64,000 bases of DNA from Trileptium ribeirensis (taxonomy: Eukaryota; Nematoda; Enoplea; Enoplida; Thoracostomopsidae), in assembly GCA_030248225.1 (NCBI GenBank), contig JASANE010011794.1, positions 1-64,000 of the forward strand. The letters run 5' to 3'. Each line of letters begins with the position of its first letter. The first letter of the stretch is position 1. Position numbers and translations under genes: made by a program. Under the pieces are notes generated by a model. It had not been told where the DNA came from and did no database searches. It saw only the letters and a list, made by a program, of their open reading frames with translations. Shown here piece after piece: positions 38,401-53,400 of this stretch.

Positions 38401-41400
38401 GGTCCGAGCTACGGACGCCTGATTTTACGAGGGGACGTAAAGTGTGTGGCGAAGTGGCGGGATCGAAATCTAAAAATTACAAAAATAAAACTATTCATAA
38501 ATGGCACCCGAAACGGTGCAAAAACGTCTTTATTGAGCTTAAAATCAACTTTTAAAACACAATATTGCTGAAATTAATTTTTTTACTTCAGAAAGGGCTT
38601 TTGTAAAAAATTTGTTTTATGTCCTCGCGATTTTTTAACCGTAGGGAGGAGGGGGAGCCAAAAATGTACCAGTACGCCCCAACTGAGTGACACCCGTTTT
38701 TTTTTGCCTGGGGCACCGAAAAATGCCAGCCAATCCCCAATCTGCTGAAGCCAGAAAACCGCGTTTCACGTTATTTGGCGTTATATCGAAAACATGTAGT
38801 GTTTTATGAAATCTGCAAATTAATAAGGAGAAACTCGCGTATCTTAACATAATTTTTATAGCAAAATACAGCTGAATTTCTAGTTTTGTGAAAAAATTGG
38901 TTATCTTTCAAAAATAACGACAGCGCTGCTCTTGGTTTCCCGAAAAAAGTTACATGCTGTTAAAAATAAACTATTTTGTCCTTTTTACACAGCATATATT
39001 TTTAGTACGCTGCTAATATTGTTTACGTAGCTGCTATGAATTATGTAGGTCGCTTTTCATAGGACCAAATTTTACTTGGGGGACGCCGACTCCAACTAGG
39101 GAATTGGGCTTGAAACACCTGGGGCAATTGCCTTCAGCTACAACGGAAAAACTGTACCCACACATAAACGGGGAGGTTCTATAATTCCATTTTTCGCGTT
39201 TCTTCCATTTTTGTTGCATATTCACCATTTATCTATCAATGTGTATTTCTACAAGCCGCGCGTTATTTTACTTAGTATTTTGGTCTGAATAATCGAAACA
39301 TAAGTAGTAGCATTAAATTTTGTTATAACTGGTTTTGGTTACGACGGTCATTTCTGATGTCACCTCAAAATACGGTGGAGTGTTAGGGGTTGACCTGGTG
39401 GAAATTAGCCTGGGCGAACCACCGCAATCCTTGGGATGGGCGGAGTTACAAAATTCTGGGAGCCTTCCTATGGTGAGGCCAGGGTCGTATTATGGCAGTG
39501 TCTTGAGCTGTGTCGCAATTTCACACCTCGACTTCAACCGCACGCTTTCAAACCAAAAATGACGTAACTTAGGATGTAGCTCGTAAAATAGTTGGTAAAT
39601 CGCATATGTAAGTTTCCGATGCATCTATGTGTTTAACTCAGTTTAGACAAATTATTGACTTTATAGAAGAAATTTAGCCAACTTTCTGTGAAATGAATGC
39701 ATTTTCGCTTACAAATTTTTCACAACGCATCATTATTGAATGAAGTTACAAGAAGTCAGAATATAGTCAGATTTTGTTTTGAAGGGTGGTAAAATAATTC
39801 TATTAGTAGCAAATCGCAAATGGATAAACCTTATGTAATTTGGTCTAGGTTTGATTTAGAATACTGTTGGGCATAGCGTTATTAGGTAGACTTACTCACT
39901 CACATGCGTGTATATTGCTCATCATTTAAATACTTTTGCTAATTTGGATTCATAAATTTTTGTTGTCAGTATTAGAAACTGTTTTGTGTACAGCGTTCCG
40001 GATATGCAGTTGGGCATGTCTATTTTCGGTGGAAATTTCAAAATGCGGAGGATAAACTTTAGTTAAATAATAATGCATATTTACATATTTTCTGGTGCTT
40101 GTAACTGTGGTATAAATATTTTTTGGCTTTATTACAATGTATTAGAATTAAAAATAGTAATTACTTTTTAGAAATATTTAGCATACTTAAAACACTAGTT
40201 TTCGACTATTAATAAATCATGCGTTTAGTATAATGTGGAGATTTTATCCTTGTGTTGCACTAACATGGGGTATGTTTTTTTAACCAACGCGGGGATTTAT
40301 AATTGGGGTTTTCATGAATGCGGAAGGAGGATTAAATAAACTTTGATCCACCGCCAGTGCATGGAATGCACAAATTGGCGATATAAGTTAGATCAGTGAT
40401 GTACCTCAAATAATTGTTTCACTCACAGATACATGTTTGTTTTATTTTGTAGAGATTAACAATCTAACTTCATTTTGGCAGCGTGCCAACAAATAATGCT
40501 TTTACTACCACATTTTTTGTCATCTGCGCGTGACGAATGCATTACCAAAATGCGAATTAGTTACTATGCATTCCGTACTTCATCGCCACTGTACAAGAGA
40601 AATCGAAAGTTGTGTAAAGGACAATAATTGCTGACTGTGTACCTTGGTTTCAGATAGTAAATGTGACTTTGCGAATTAGTTACTATGCGTTCCTTACTGC
40701 GTCGCCAATGTCCAAGAAGTAAAAGCAAGAGAAATCGGAAGTTGTGTAAAGGACAATAATTACTGATTGTGTACCTTGGTTTCAGATAGTAAACGTGACT
40801 TTGCGAATTAGTTACTATGCGTTCCTTACTGCGTCGCCAATGTCCAAGAAGTAAAAGCAAGAGAAATCGGAAGTTGTGTAAAGGACAATAATTACTGATT
40901 GTGTACCTTGGTTTCAGATAGTAAATGTGACTTTGCATAATCCATCAAGCTTCCCGGTTATTGTACAACTACTACCGCTTGCAATGTATCCAAATCCGGA
41001 TATGTTACTGCAGCTTCTGTGGAATGAGTAAGTCCTTGAAATAACAACTATTATTCGTTCACGTTGAAGGCCGAGTTGTGTGAAATAATTTTGGTTTAAC
41101 GCTCATTAAATGTTTGGACTTTAATTTTGTTCAAAATAGCTCTGTGTAGAACGTAGCCCAATTGACTCGAAAAATTTTTATTTTCACGAAAAGTCACAGT
41201 ATAATACCTGCAAAAAAATTTTAACACTTAAAATATTTTTAAAGAAGCCTTCAGATTATGTCAGAACAGTCAAAATTATGATTAACAGTCCTACCACTAT
41301 CAAATTTTTCGGTTAAGCAGTATTATATTTTATCATTTTGCGATATTCATCATATTTTAATTTTTATGGAAGCGACCTGCCATGCTATGTTTTATTTTTT

Positions 41401-44400
41401 TTTTTGAAATTTGGACGACCTATATATGAGTATTGTAATCGTGTCATCATAGGACTATTACTTCTCTATGTACAATTCATTATTTATTTTGGGCCATGAT
41501 GCCGGTTGTGGTTGGAGTTACGTAACGTTTGCTTTTTAACATTTTAGACTATCGCCAGTGATGACAGAATTTATCGAAATGGACGACCTCGAAATGTTTA
41601 TGCTTCGTGACTCTGAACTTTATAACGTTAGTGAACTTTACATTGTTGATATGTAGTTATTGAAATTTTGGGGTTTGATCAGATGGAGTGAGAAGCGCAT
41701 GTTTAGTAGCTTTTGTGGTAATCTGTATGTGTTTTGATTCTGCATGAATAAATGAAATCTCATTTTGAAAAAAATTGCGACTGAATGCATTAGTGAACGC
41801 AGTTAATAACGAAAATATAATTTGTTTTAATTAAACTAAGAGTAAAGAGCAAACATATGTTTGACGAATAATAGCCCTGTGCTTTGAAATTATGCTGCAT
41901 TGTCATGGCGGCTCTCCCAGGTCATGCCACCACGGAAACTTTGGCTTCCCCATGTCAACTCCCTAGCACTTTCAGAGACATTTTGGGGTGGCAAAAAAGA
42001 TCTTCCTATCAAAAAACGTTTATAGCAAAACTCAATACTACACCTTTATATTTGGACTATTTATGACAAATTCCTAAGTAAAATGAATTATGGCCTGCAG
42101 AAATAGGCATTTTTAGAAATGCAATAAAAACAACGATATATGTGCTGTAAATACATGAAAAGCACAGAAATTCCCTATTCAGCTCCCATAGGTTGGAGCT
42201 GGGTGCCTTAGATATAAAAATTTACAAATTAAAAAAAATTTCATTCCCAAAATAAACATTTGACTAATTTCAGCAAAAGGTTGAATAGTTGGTTTTAACC
42301 TCAATAAAGACGCGTTGCGACGTTTCTGAGGCTATCTATTAACAATTTTCGCGTTTTCGCTGGAAATAATTTTGAAAAGTTTCAAATTTTGACCTCCCAC
42401 ATCAACCCATATTTAACGCCCCTAGCAAAATCTGGCGGCGCCCACAGTTCCGAACCAAGGGCCCCTGGCCTGTCCATAACCCTCCGAAAAGTGTTATGAA
42501 CTTCGGTGTTTCCATGCGCATTCTCTTGGAAATTTCAAGGAGGAAGAATATATTTTGCTTAAAAATACTAAATATTTTCATATTTGCATATTTTCATGTA
42601 GTTTTACTGAGATACGTGTATCGTTTCTGCTTTAGAAATAGCGGTACCTAATGTTTAAAATCATTTTGCACACAAAAACACATATTGAGACGAAAATTTT
42701 TGGATTTAGTTGGGATTTAGTTGTACTGGGGACGGACATGGCGGAAGTCTCACCAACATCCGGGGATTTAGAAAGTTTGGGGGCTGCCCCATCCCCCACT
42801 CTGGACAGGCCAGGACCGTTGGTTTATGCTCCCTGGCTAAAGTTTGAGCCAAAGGAAAAGCCAGCGTCGTAATCGTTTTTAATATTTTAGTGAGTGATGT
42901 AACAAAAGGCGTTATGATTGAGAAGCATGTAGTTTATGACAACCATAAAAAATTGTACAAACAAACATGTTTTAAAGGTGACTCTTACGATAAAAACTAA
43001 ATGGTTTTCACTTGCAAAATGGGTTCCTTTTTCCAATTCCCGTTAAGGTAATTTTTTCTAACTAGTTGCACATGTGTAATCTGTAATGTAAGCATACGAA
43101 TTCGAGTCAGCGTCGATAGTGCCTTGTTGAAAGCCCTCCAAATGTTTTAGTGACTTCATAACGCCTGGGTTCCGGGTTTGATTAGATGTCCAAATTCTGG
43201 GCTATTTGCTACCTAAGGAAGGTGGAGAACCCAAATAGGGGTTCTATGTTGAAAAATTAGGTTGTTCAGGAACACATTTCATTGTCGATGGTAACAACAT
43301 AAAATCAAGTTTCAACAATTTTAAATCACAATCTAGATTGTCATTTCGTCACTAGCACTGTGAAATGAAGTATGTTGCTGTTATCGAATTTTCGCCATTA
43401 GCAATCTATTTTTCATTGTTGATCAAAATATCTGGGGTTCGGAGTTTGATAACAGAAGTAATAGTGTTTTATTGTGTGCAGATTGCTGATATGTTTGTTT
43501 GGCCAAGTAGAAGTGGCTTTCTTTCCGCTTCCCGCTATTATGGAAGCATAGCCACAAATACTAGTTATATGGCTCTAGCTATTATAGGTGAGTTCCTTCC
43601 ACGATTGCGGCGGGTCCCCCAGGTAAATTTTGACTTTACCTAAATCGGCACCTCCAGTTGCACCACCAGGCAGGTCTTTGAGGTTACATCAAAAATCATC
43701 GCCAACAAAATTGTTATAACAAAACCAATAATTGATTCTGTTTTTATTTTGACTATGACAAAATTCTTCTTAGAAAAATCATCTTTGGCCTTCGGAAATA
43801 AACAAATTTTGAAAATAAATTATTAAAATTAAAACATTTCCTGGGTCTCCATTCGCTGAAAATTTTGCTAGGGGGCGTGAGCCGTGGGCCCCCTGGTTCT
43901 GAACCAGGGGTGTCCGATTTTGGCAGGGGGCATTTTGCACAGAGAAACACGGTTAAAAATTGGCGTTGCAACACGGCAAAACTGCAAAAACGTTTTTATG
44001 GAGAGAAAAGTGATTTTGAAGCAAATTTTCATAAAATTTGCGAAATTTTTGGCTTCAGAAGGGAATTTTAGTACAAACGTTAATCAAATTTTATGTACTG
44101 TGGACCGATTTGAAACAAAAAATTTTTCAAGGGGCGGTGAACCGACGGGAGCCCAAAAGTTTGCCAGGGGTATGAACCGGGGGACACCTGCAGCACGCAT
44201 GTTTTAAGGGCATGAAAACCACGATTATAAAACCACCAGTTAACCTAGGGGTACGGTTTTCCGTCAATTCAAAGCCCTCTGGTAATTGCTTTGATGTTTT
44301 GGAAAAGCCGGTTGTTAGGACATTATGGAATAGTTCTGTGCCCGGAACTGAGAAGGGTCTGCACGAATTTTTTTCCGTTAATATAAATTTATATTTTATA

Positions 44401-47400
44401 ACACGACTCCAACCTGTCGACGCAACGAAAGATGCTTAATGTTTGTTACTCGAAGGCATGCTTTTGTCCCATGGCTCCTCATCAAATCAAAGGAGGCGTA
44501 AAGGTCATGATTATTTTTTATGCATTTTTGCGATAGTGTGGTATTGTAGTCAGTAGTAACTTGGTGGAAACTAATTTTAGCAGAAAGCTGAAAGTCCGGT
44601 GCCAAAATTCAGACAAGCCGTTGAAGAAATGTTAAGTATTAAACTTCCACGATTCACGCTGTCGCTTGCGCTTCAGCCTGGCATGAAAGTCCGAATTCGT
44701 CTAGGATTTCAGCCTACCGATTATCATCTGCGTTCGTCGTTGCTAATAATACGGTTAGTTGGTCATTTTATACTGTTGCTAGGTAACATGTATTTTTAAC
44801 CATTAATAATGGTACGTAGCGACCGTCAGCTAGATATAAGTTAACCGCAAATATATAGTTTGTTTAAATATTAATCCAATTTTGCCCGTTTGTACAGTCC
44901 ATCTCTGTTGACTTCTTCAGTTGAATAAGGAAAACTGTGTCCAAACCGCATTAGCTCATCAGAAATTTTTTTATGCACAATTGAATATATTGTTACTGAT
45001 ACCTGAGAATATCTTCCCGTGTTTGTTTGTAAATTAGATTTAACCACTGTTGCAGGAATAATTTAACGATTCTTGAGTTAATATCTATGTATGGTCGCGG
45101 GGGGCGCTTTGAATTTAGTATCGACGGATGGCGCCGTACAGTTTCCAGCCGTGGCTATTCGAGAAATTTCTTTATGCACAGTTGAAGATTGTGATGTTGA
45201 TAACTGAAAATATGTCTTTGTGTTTGTAAATCAGGTTTAGCATTGTTTCAGGAATAATTTAACGATTCTCGAGTTAGTACCTATGTATGGTCGCGGTGGG
45301 CGCTCTGAACTGCGTATCGGACGAATGGCGCCTTACAGTTTCCAGCCGTTGCTATTTGAGGTTCACGATCGCCAACTTCGATTGTGTGATAATTTTCGCA
45401 GTACGATAATTTTATATGTTATTTTTGTTAAGGTCTGTTTTGTGCATTTTTGACAAAATTATGACTATGCATGACGCATAAGTATACTATAGCCTAGCGA
45501 AACAATGCAAATCTTCAACTTCCAATCTGAATTTTTATGGATAGATATTACTCTTTTGTTTCAACTAGTGCGCCTAGTAGTTTGTTTTGAAGACTGTATG
45601 GAATAGAATTCGGAAATCGTATTTTTGTGGACAAGAACAAGAAGACAATTAGTTTAAGATGTCTGGTTAAGAAAGACATTGTCAATGCCAAGATTTTTTT
45701 CGTCCCACTTATTGCAGTTCCGGGTTGATGAGGTTCATTGGGCTTGCTCATAAAAATTTATTGTGCTGCTTGGCGGATAAATTTTGTTAAGTTTAACAAT
45801 GCAGTATTATTATATACATTTTACCGTTTTCGTTTATATCCACTATTCAGTCTTTTGACGTGGTATCCTGATTTTTACAAACTTACCCAGTATATACTAC
45901 TTACCCGAAATGTCATAACTAGGCGATACATAGAACCTGCTTTGGCAGTACTACATATGATTAAGAATTGTTACTATGTCGGTAGTATGAAAACATCTGT
46001 TACGGAGCAAAAATTAGACGGAGGAATGAATATCAATATCAACAAACTGTAAAATTTTGTTTCGAAAATTTCCTCTCACTTGGTATCAGGGTGGTCCAAG
46101 AGATCCCATCATTGCCGGTTGATCCAGAGGCCGGTAAGGAAAGTCAGGTTTTGTAGTCTGATCTTCGTGACTTACGGGTTTCAAATATACCACAAACGTT
46201 TTTCAGGTGACCACTGGACCTCTTTTGTCATTCTAAGGGTTGACGTTTCGACTGCTAATCTTGATGAAAGTAGTTTTTAGGCTTTCCTTAAATAATAGTC
46301 ATAACGTCTTCGTGGCTCGAATTTAATAAAAAACTAGTAGCTTGTCTTATCGCCAAGATGTTTAATAAACACGTTTGCAGATCGAGCGGATACCATTTTT
46401 GTGTATTTCGAGTCCCATGGACCCATTTAAAACTCTATTTTATTTAATTAATAAGGTTTACACGTTCTGTTAACGTTAAAATTGTTGCAGGATTTTATTT
46501 AAGTTAAATTGGGAATTTATTAAAATTAAAAATATTCTTTGTGATAATATATGACAGAATATAAATGCATTGACTAATGTTAAACGAATAATTCTTTGTC
46601 CCAGCGAAAACTCCGTTCTTAGCTAATATAAATGACTTCGCTTATACAATGGTTAGTAAAACATGTTATGACGACCACCGTGCAGACGCGTTGTGTTAAA
46701 CATTTCCCTGATTCCCTTGTAATACTACACTGTATCTATTTCGAACAGCCATCGATCAAGATGTGCGATTACAATATGGCTACTCAGTTCGCTAGAATTT
46801 GAAAAAGGTGTCTGTATAAGTGGAAGAGGATCGGTAGCGGAAGTCTTTTGGGTATGAAATGGGGGTTTTCAACTTCAAACCAAAGTTGGGTATTAACTTT
46901 ATTAATGAAAAACGCCAAAGTAAAAAATAAATCGCCTAATAAACGGGGGCCACCAAAATTCTAGGGGGTCATAAACCGTGGCAGCTTCCCACGAACTTGG
47001 GAACACCAGGGGAGGTCCCTCCCCCACCTTGGAGAAGCCAAATAGTACATTTTCGTCATAATGGTTTATATTGTATTTTTTAGCTAAAGATTTGTACCGT
47101 CGTCGTCGATTTCCTATTCCTGTATTGGTCAATCGTTCGTTCATTGCACGAAATACCGGCGAGGTGCCACTGTACGTCTCGAATATCAATATTAATGGCA
47201 TACCATGCCACAATCGCGGCTTTCGCGTTATGAATTGTGATCCTTTTCATTTACGACCGAACGATACCCACGTACTGGAGATATTGTTAGTGTAATCGTA
47301 ATTATTAAATCCTGCGCTAGGACCACTGAGATTAGCGTCATCTAAAACGAATTAGATAGGTAATAAACTCAATTAATATATATATAGATCGTTTTGTTCC

Positions 47401-50400
47401 TGGCTGAACTTTGAGCAAATCGGTGTAGTCTTTGAAAGTTACAGACGATAGCTGTGATATTTTGGCGTTTTGATCCGGAAACTATATATATAGCCACGTA
47501 TTTTATAGCAATACATATATTGTGATGAATTCAGCACTAATCGATTATAAAAAATACACATACATGGTAAAACCATGACCTTCAATAGTACCAGCCACTC
47601 TAAAACCATATGTTATGACAACGGAATATACGCAAATCCTGGTCGACAATATTGGTTTTAGCAATCAGTGCCATAGTTTGGACGAGGTTAGGAAAATATC
47701 GGTGCTGCTGGAGCAGGGGGAATCAGGGATGCAGCAAAATTTTTGATATGTTTGAACTCAGCCCGACGAGCTGTGAATTCATTATGACCATTTTCAGAAA
47801 ACCTTTTCGAATTTTTTGACTAGGCATTAATGTACGTTGAAAAATCAAGGAAAAATTTTTCTTCCAATTTCGACTTATAATACACCATTCCACGCAGCTC
47901 GACGAGGCAAGTCTGACCAATTTTCCTGGAAATAAACAATGATTCCTGGGTGACGGTTACCCGTGCCTACAGTTGGAACTACATTTGGATATTTCCATGT
48001 TTGAGTTCAGGCACTAGAACGGTCATACAACTTTTGTCGAATTAATGTTTCGTATGACCTAGAATAAACCAACGGTAATAATTTATTGAAGTTGCGGGAA
48101 GGTCATGACAACTTAGGAGTGAATTTATATACTAAGACAAGGAAACGGTTTGTGTACAAGAATACAAGCAAAACATATGAAATGTTACATCACTTGTAGG
48201 CGTAAGTCCACGTGTTGCATCAGATTACATCGAGTTGATTCGTGTCACTATTCTTTGCTTCTGGGATGATCGCGAAGAACGATACGTGATGTGTACAAAG
48301 TCATTGGTTTCAGACGAGCAGTGGTGTTTTGTAACTGATAAAATTGTAGTTATTTGCAATACAAATTATTTTAAGTTTAACTTTAATAACGTACAATTTG
48401 ACCTTGAAGCTGTGTAAGTGTGTTAACTATGAAATATAATTAGATTTTTGATACAATAAACTGTTTTCGATTGCCCAAACAATTGTATGATGAGATACAT
48501 TAGATACAAGTGTTTTGCTTTTATATTTTTCGTTATTTATGTTATGAAATCTCCACATTTTATTTGTATTCCAAAACCAAATACAGTGGCGCACCATCAT
48601 AGCTGAGAGTGCGTGTCCAGATGTGCGAGCCACAAGTTTAGTTACTACAAAATTTTCGAGTCGGGACAGGTAATTGACAGCGTGGATATCACATAAGTGC
48701 TCATAGGGATATAGCCGGTAGGCGTTAGCCCTTGGAGTCGATCCCCCAGGCATTTTTCCTTCGCCCACCCCCACCAAAAAAGTCGCGCCGACGCCGTGAC
48801 AAAGATTTTGGTAGATTTTGTAAATTTTTAGAAAAAATAAGGTGAAAATTACCACAAATTGCCCTAACTGTGGAAACGTTTGAAAAATGGGAGGAAATTA
48901 ACAAAAATATGGAAATATGGGAAAATTTTAAGAATTGGAAATCCAACGGTATGAAAACGGGGGTCCATGCCAGTGTGGACCCCTCCTGTGTGCAATGTTG
49001 GGAGTCCAGAGCACCGCGTGGTGCGCCACTGACCATATCATTTGAAGTTATTATTCGGTGAACGAACGTTATATTTGAATGCGTTAAATTTCAGTACTAA
49101 TTTATTAAACATGAAACGTTGGATGCCTTGTGTTGATAGCAATAAGACTCCGCCTGGAACTGTTAGCTCGTTTTTCGTTGAGCACATAGTTTGTAATTGG
49201 ATTCTGCAATTGTTAGATTCTTGCCCGATTTTACGCAATCGTTTTACGAAGCCGCGTTACAGTTGTATATCACGGGAAATTCGTCACCATTCATCTATCT
49301 TTTGGCGTCGTCACTTCCGAACAAACACTTATCTGTTTGCCAATCTGCTCTTCCTCGTCCACCGTGGGAACCAGTGCTCTATTACGTCAGTGTTACGGCG
49401 TTAGGGTAAGTAGTTACAGATCGCAAGTAAACTGGATTCTCTTAGACAACCCAGGTTGTGAATTGATGGAATGACAAATCGTATGATGCTTAGCTTCTGT
49501 CCACATTAGTCTATATTAATGCTGAACATCTGGTAAGCAGTGTACGTAGATTCTCTCTTGGTTTGTACATTCTTTCTCTTAATCCATCAGCCTGATAATT
49601 ACATGCTGAAGGAGATATTTTTCATACATTGTAAAACGCATCGCAAGATTAACTCATTTAACAGGGAACATATGGGTGTAAAGATAAAACTAGGCTTGTG
49701 TCTACGGTGATGGAGTAGTTTGCTTTTGCTTCGCTTGCAATACTCTGTGTTTTTTACTTCGTTTATGGTTCTGTCGCCAAGGTTTGTAGCAACAATGTTA
49801 CACCTGTAATTCGTTTGTTTCAAATTTTTTTGGGCGAATATATCGTTATGAAGTATAGAACGGAATTTAGCAGTCTTATTTTGAAAGTAGATATAAACGG
49901 AAACAAAGATATGAGGACACATTCCGCAAAGTTTCGAGGATCGCGAGTGTCCACACTCGCCGATCTCGTATATTTTCGAATTTGTATTGGCCAGTAAGCG
50001 AAACCACAAGCGCCATTTTGCTGCCATTTTTCCCGCTATAAAGTTAAAGCCATTGCGTTCAGTCTGCGTTCGCCTGGTTACTTTTCATGAGCTCTTTTAA
50101 TTTCCCAACAGCTATTTCTACTCTAATACAAAGTTCATAAAGCACACGAAGATAACTACACGTAACTGGCCTCTCCACAAAGGGTGGGAGAGGCCCCCGG
50201 GATTTTCGAGCTCTCCCTAGAATTTCGGCGGCTCCCCCTCCCATATTATGCCTCCCAGCACCAAATACATTTTTTGAGGTGACACAAAAATGATCGTCCT
50301 AACCTGGCCTGTTCACAGCCCTCGGAAATGTGGGAAGAGAACTTCGGGGGGCGTCATGTTCATTCCCGGCGGAAATTTCAATGTGGGGGATAAATTTAGC

Positions 50401-53400
50401 TTAAAAATACTAAATATTGCTATATTTTCATGTTTACTGCCAGCTACAAAACGACGTTTTAGCATCATAAATAATGGTAATAAATAACAAAACAAAATTG
50501 CAAACAAAAAACTTAAATTTTCGGACAAAAATTTTTTGGATTTAGTTGTACATGGGGGTTCAGCCGAGTAGGAGGACGGACTTGAGGGAAAATCTCACGA
50601 ATATAGGGGATTTGGAAAATGGGGGAAGGGCTCTGTGGACAGGCCAGTAACAAAAAACGGGTAAAACAAAACACAATACTACTCCATATATTTGGATTAT
50701 TTATGTTAAAATCGCGTGTAAAACTATGTGTGGGCTGCAAAATATGCATTTTCAGTACTTCCATAACAAATTGCAATAAAACCAACGATCTACACGTTGC
50801 AAATACATGAAAAAATGCAATTATAAAAATTCCAGTTGACCTGGGGGTGGGGTACGGTTTTCCCTTAAGTAGGTGCAGGAAGCTCCCAGCTCAATGCCCC
50901 AGGTAAATTTTGGTTCTCGGAGAGGCCAGTTTAATTAAATAAACTATAATCTTTGAAGTTTGTTGTCTAGATTTGTGTTTGATATACCGTTATTTAAGGT
51001 AGGACCGGTTCCATCTTAGCATCATGTGGCCAAAAACAACTGCTTTGTGTTTAATCAGTTAATTGTGATTTACATGTTATACCATCGCACCAGAAACAAA
51101 TACTTAAGAGAGTTTCTTCCTGCAATGACCAAAAACTGAAACTGTCAAAGTTTATAAGTAACAACCTTCAAAATAAGCTATATTTTAAAGCAGGTTTTTC
51201 ACGTTGATAATACGCCACCTGTATTACTGGCGGCATACGATGCAAACTCGATTGCTTCCATCATATCTATCCACGGCGAAAATCTACAGTACCGTTCTAG
51301 CTGTGTACCGTACAACTAAATTTAAAAAATAGCAATATTAGACAATTTGTTGCCAAAATTTGACATTGTTAACCTGTTAATATGCCTAGTTTACATTTAA
51401 AACAATGAAAATAAAGTTTTTTGGTTAGATAACCCTACAAGCATATCATTATCCCAACAAGCAAGAAAACTATCTTCCGTTACTACAAAAATGTAGAATG
51501 TTCCGGGTCCGCTTATAATTTATGGTTTCTGTTCCGGTTATTCATTGGTATAATATGGAATATTCCGAAGAGTCGTATCCGATGCATTTCTGTACTATAG
51601 ATGGGTTATCCATGAATTTACATGGCTTTCTCCGCATTTATCAGGGTTTTAGGACATTTAACAAGACTCTTTTAGCAATAAAAATAATATGAATTTAGGA
51701 AGCATAATCTCAGCGTAGCATTACAAGCTAAAGTTTTCGTAATACTTGTAGACACTAAATGTAATTCCCACCGTTGCAAGATGGAACTATTTCAATGTAG
51801 ATACAGATTTGTGAGGCGTGAATTTTCTTGACATTCGGTAAATCAGTCTTACATCATAAACACGTTCAGTATTGAACAATTTAAGTAAAAATATGTACTT
51901 GGGAAGTCTAACCATAACGTTTCGGGCTGACGTTTTAGGCAATTAGTCATATGCCCGGTATCATCTAAATTCACATCTTTTTATGTTGGTTAGTGTCACA
52001 TGAATTCTGTGGGATGCGTAGGACACAAAAACTTCATTACACATAGCTATTGATTCTGTTAGTGATTGAGGTTAGAGAGTGTACGACAGGGACCTGCTTT
52101 ACCTCACTAGTTTTCGCTAATGTGGAATAGATTAATGTTATTTCCTTTCGTTATTTATTTTATTGCATTTGCATAATAATGAATGACAATGATATACTGG
52201 ACTTTGCACCGCCTCCTGAAATGTGGTTTATGTCATTTGTAAACGAATTTTCAAAATGGTGGAATAGAATATTTTTATGTGCTGTATATTATAGGTTTCT
52301 GCTGATATTCACTGTAGCCTCAGCATATCTCGAAGGCGATCGGATAGTGACATGTGCTTTGAAAACGCACAAGGCTTTGTTGCTGCATCAAGAGCAGCAG
52401 TATGACATCAGTGGTCAAATATCAACAGTATTCGATCTGAACAATCTTAACAATGGTGCAGTTTGCAGTAGTGTGGCCTCGTCTGCTGTTAGTGACTCTG
52501 GCGGTGCTCCAACGTCTGCAGATGGAAGCGCTGATAGTTTCATTGGCGCGGAGCTTGCGCTTACTAAGCGGTACGTGAACATTGCCCATTATAGAAAGCT
52601 ATTTTAATTTCCGTACTTGTAATATGACGTGTTATAGTTAGTGGTTCGTACTCAGTAGCTTTCATAGTGTTCATTTGTGTTCAATGCCTTGCGGTTTTAA
52701 AGACATTAGGAATCAGATTCTGTTGAGAGATCGAGCGTTGGCAACTATTTTAATTATAATGGGGCTTATTTTTGATTTGAATGAGACGATTCGTGCATAA
52801 AATGACGGACAGAAATATGTTTTTGACTATGTTTCAGGAGAAAATTATCAGAAAACAATTCGTCGTCATGGCTTGGTTTATCTCCGGCAACATCTAAATC
52901 TGCACCGGGAGAAGCAGTTGGCTCCAGCGTAAATGAAACGTCTCGGTTAGAATATTACAGCACTCGAATTGCTGAGCGTGCTCGTGCTTACGCAACAGCA
53001 TTCAACTTGCTAATTTTCTCTTCATCCTCAATCAAAGATATTTCTACTACTAATTCATTTGACACTTCAGCGGTTCAAGAGCATCAGACAAAATTTGGTT
53101 TGGATATTAATGATAGTATTAAGGAAGGTGAAGAGCCAACGCAAAGTCTACAGCAAGTATCAGAAGAGAATGATAATTTGCTGCGTGACGATGAAGCCGT
53201 ACGGAGTATACTGACACAAAATGCAAGTCTTGATGAAAATGAAAATGACACGAAGCTTGATGATTACGGGGAGGAAAGAACTTGCACAAGTTAGACAGCT
53301 AGCAATTAATTTGTTGCACAATTTTCGTTTCGTAGAGATCACCAATATAGTTAAAGCATATCTTGGTGCTATAAACAAAATACATCGGTAGTAATGAAAG

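Noticed and set aside
40564..40938. 124-codon minus-strand ORF with three repeated segments
   Set aside because: It is the reverse of the triplicated intron/acceptor unit; the repetition explains the open frame.
48235..49404. ORFs between exons 18 and 19 on both strands
   Set aside because: No recognisable product. The part overlapping exon 19 is in a different frame from the conserved TMEM131 frame.
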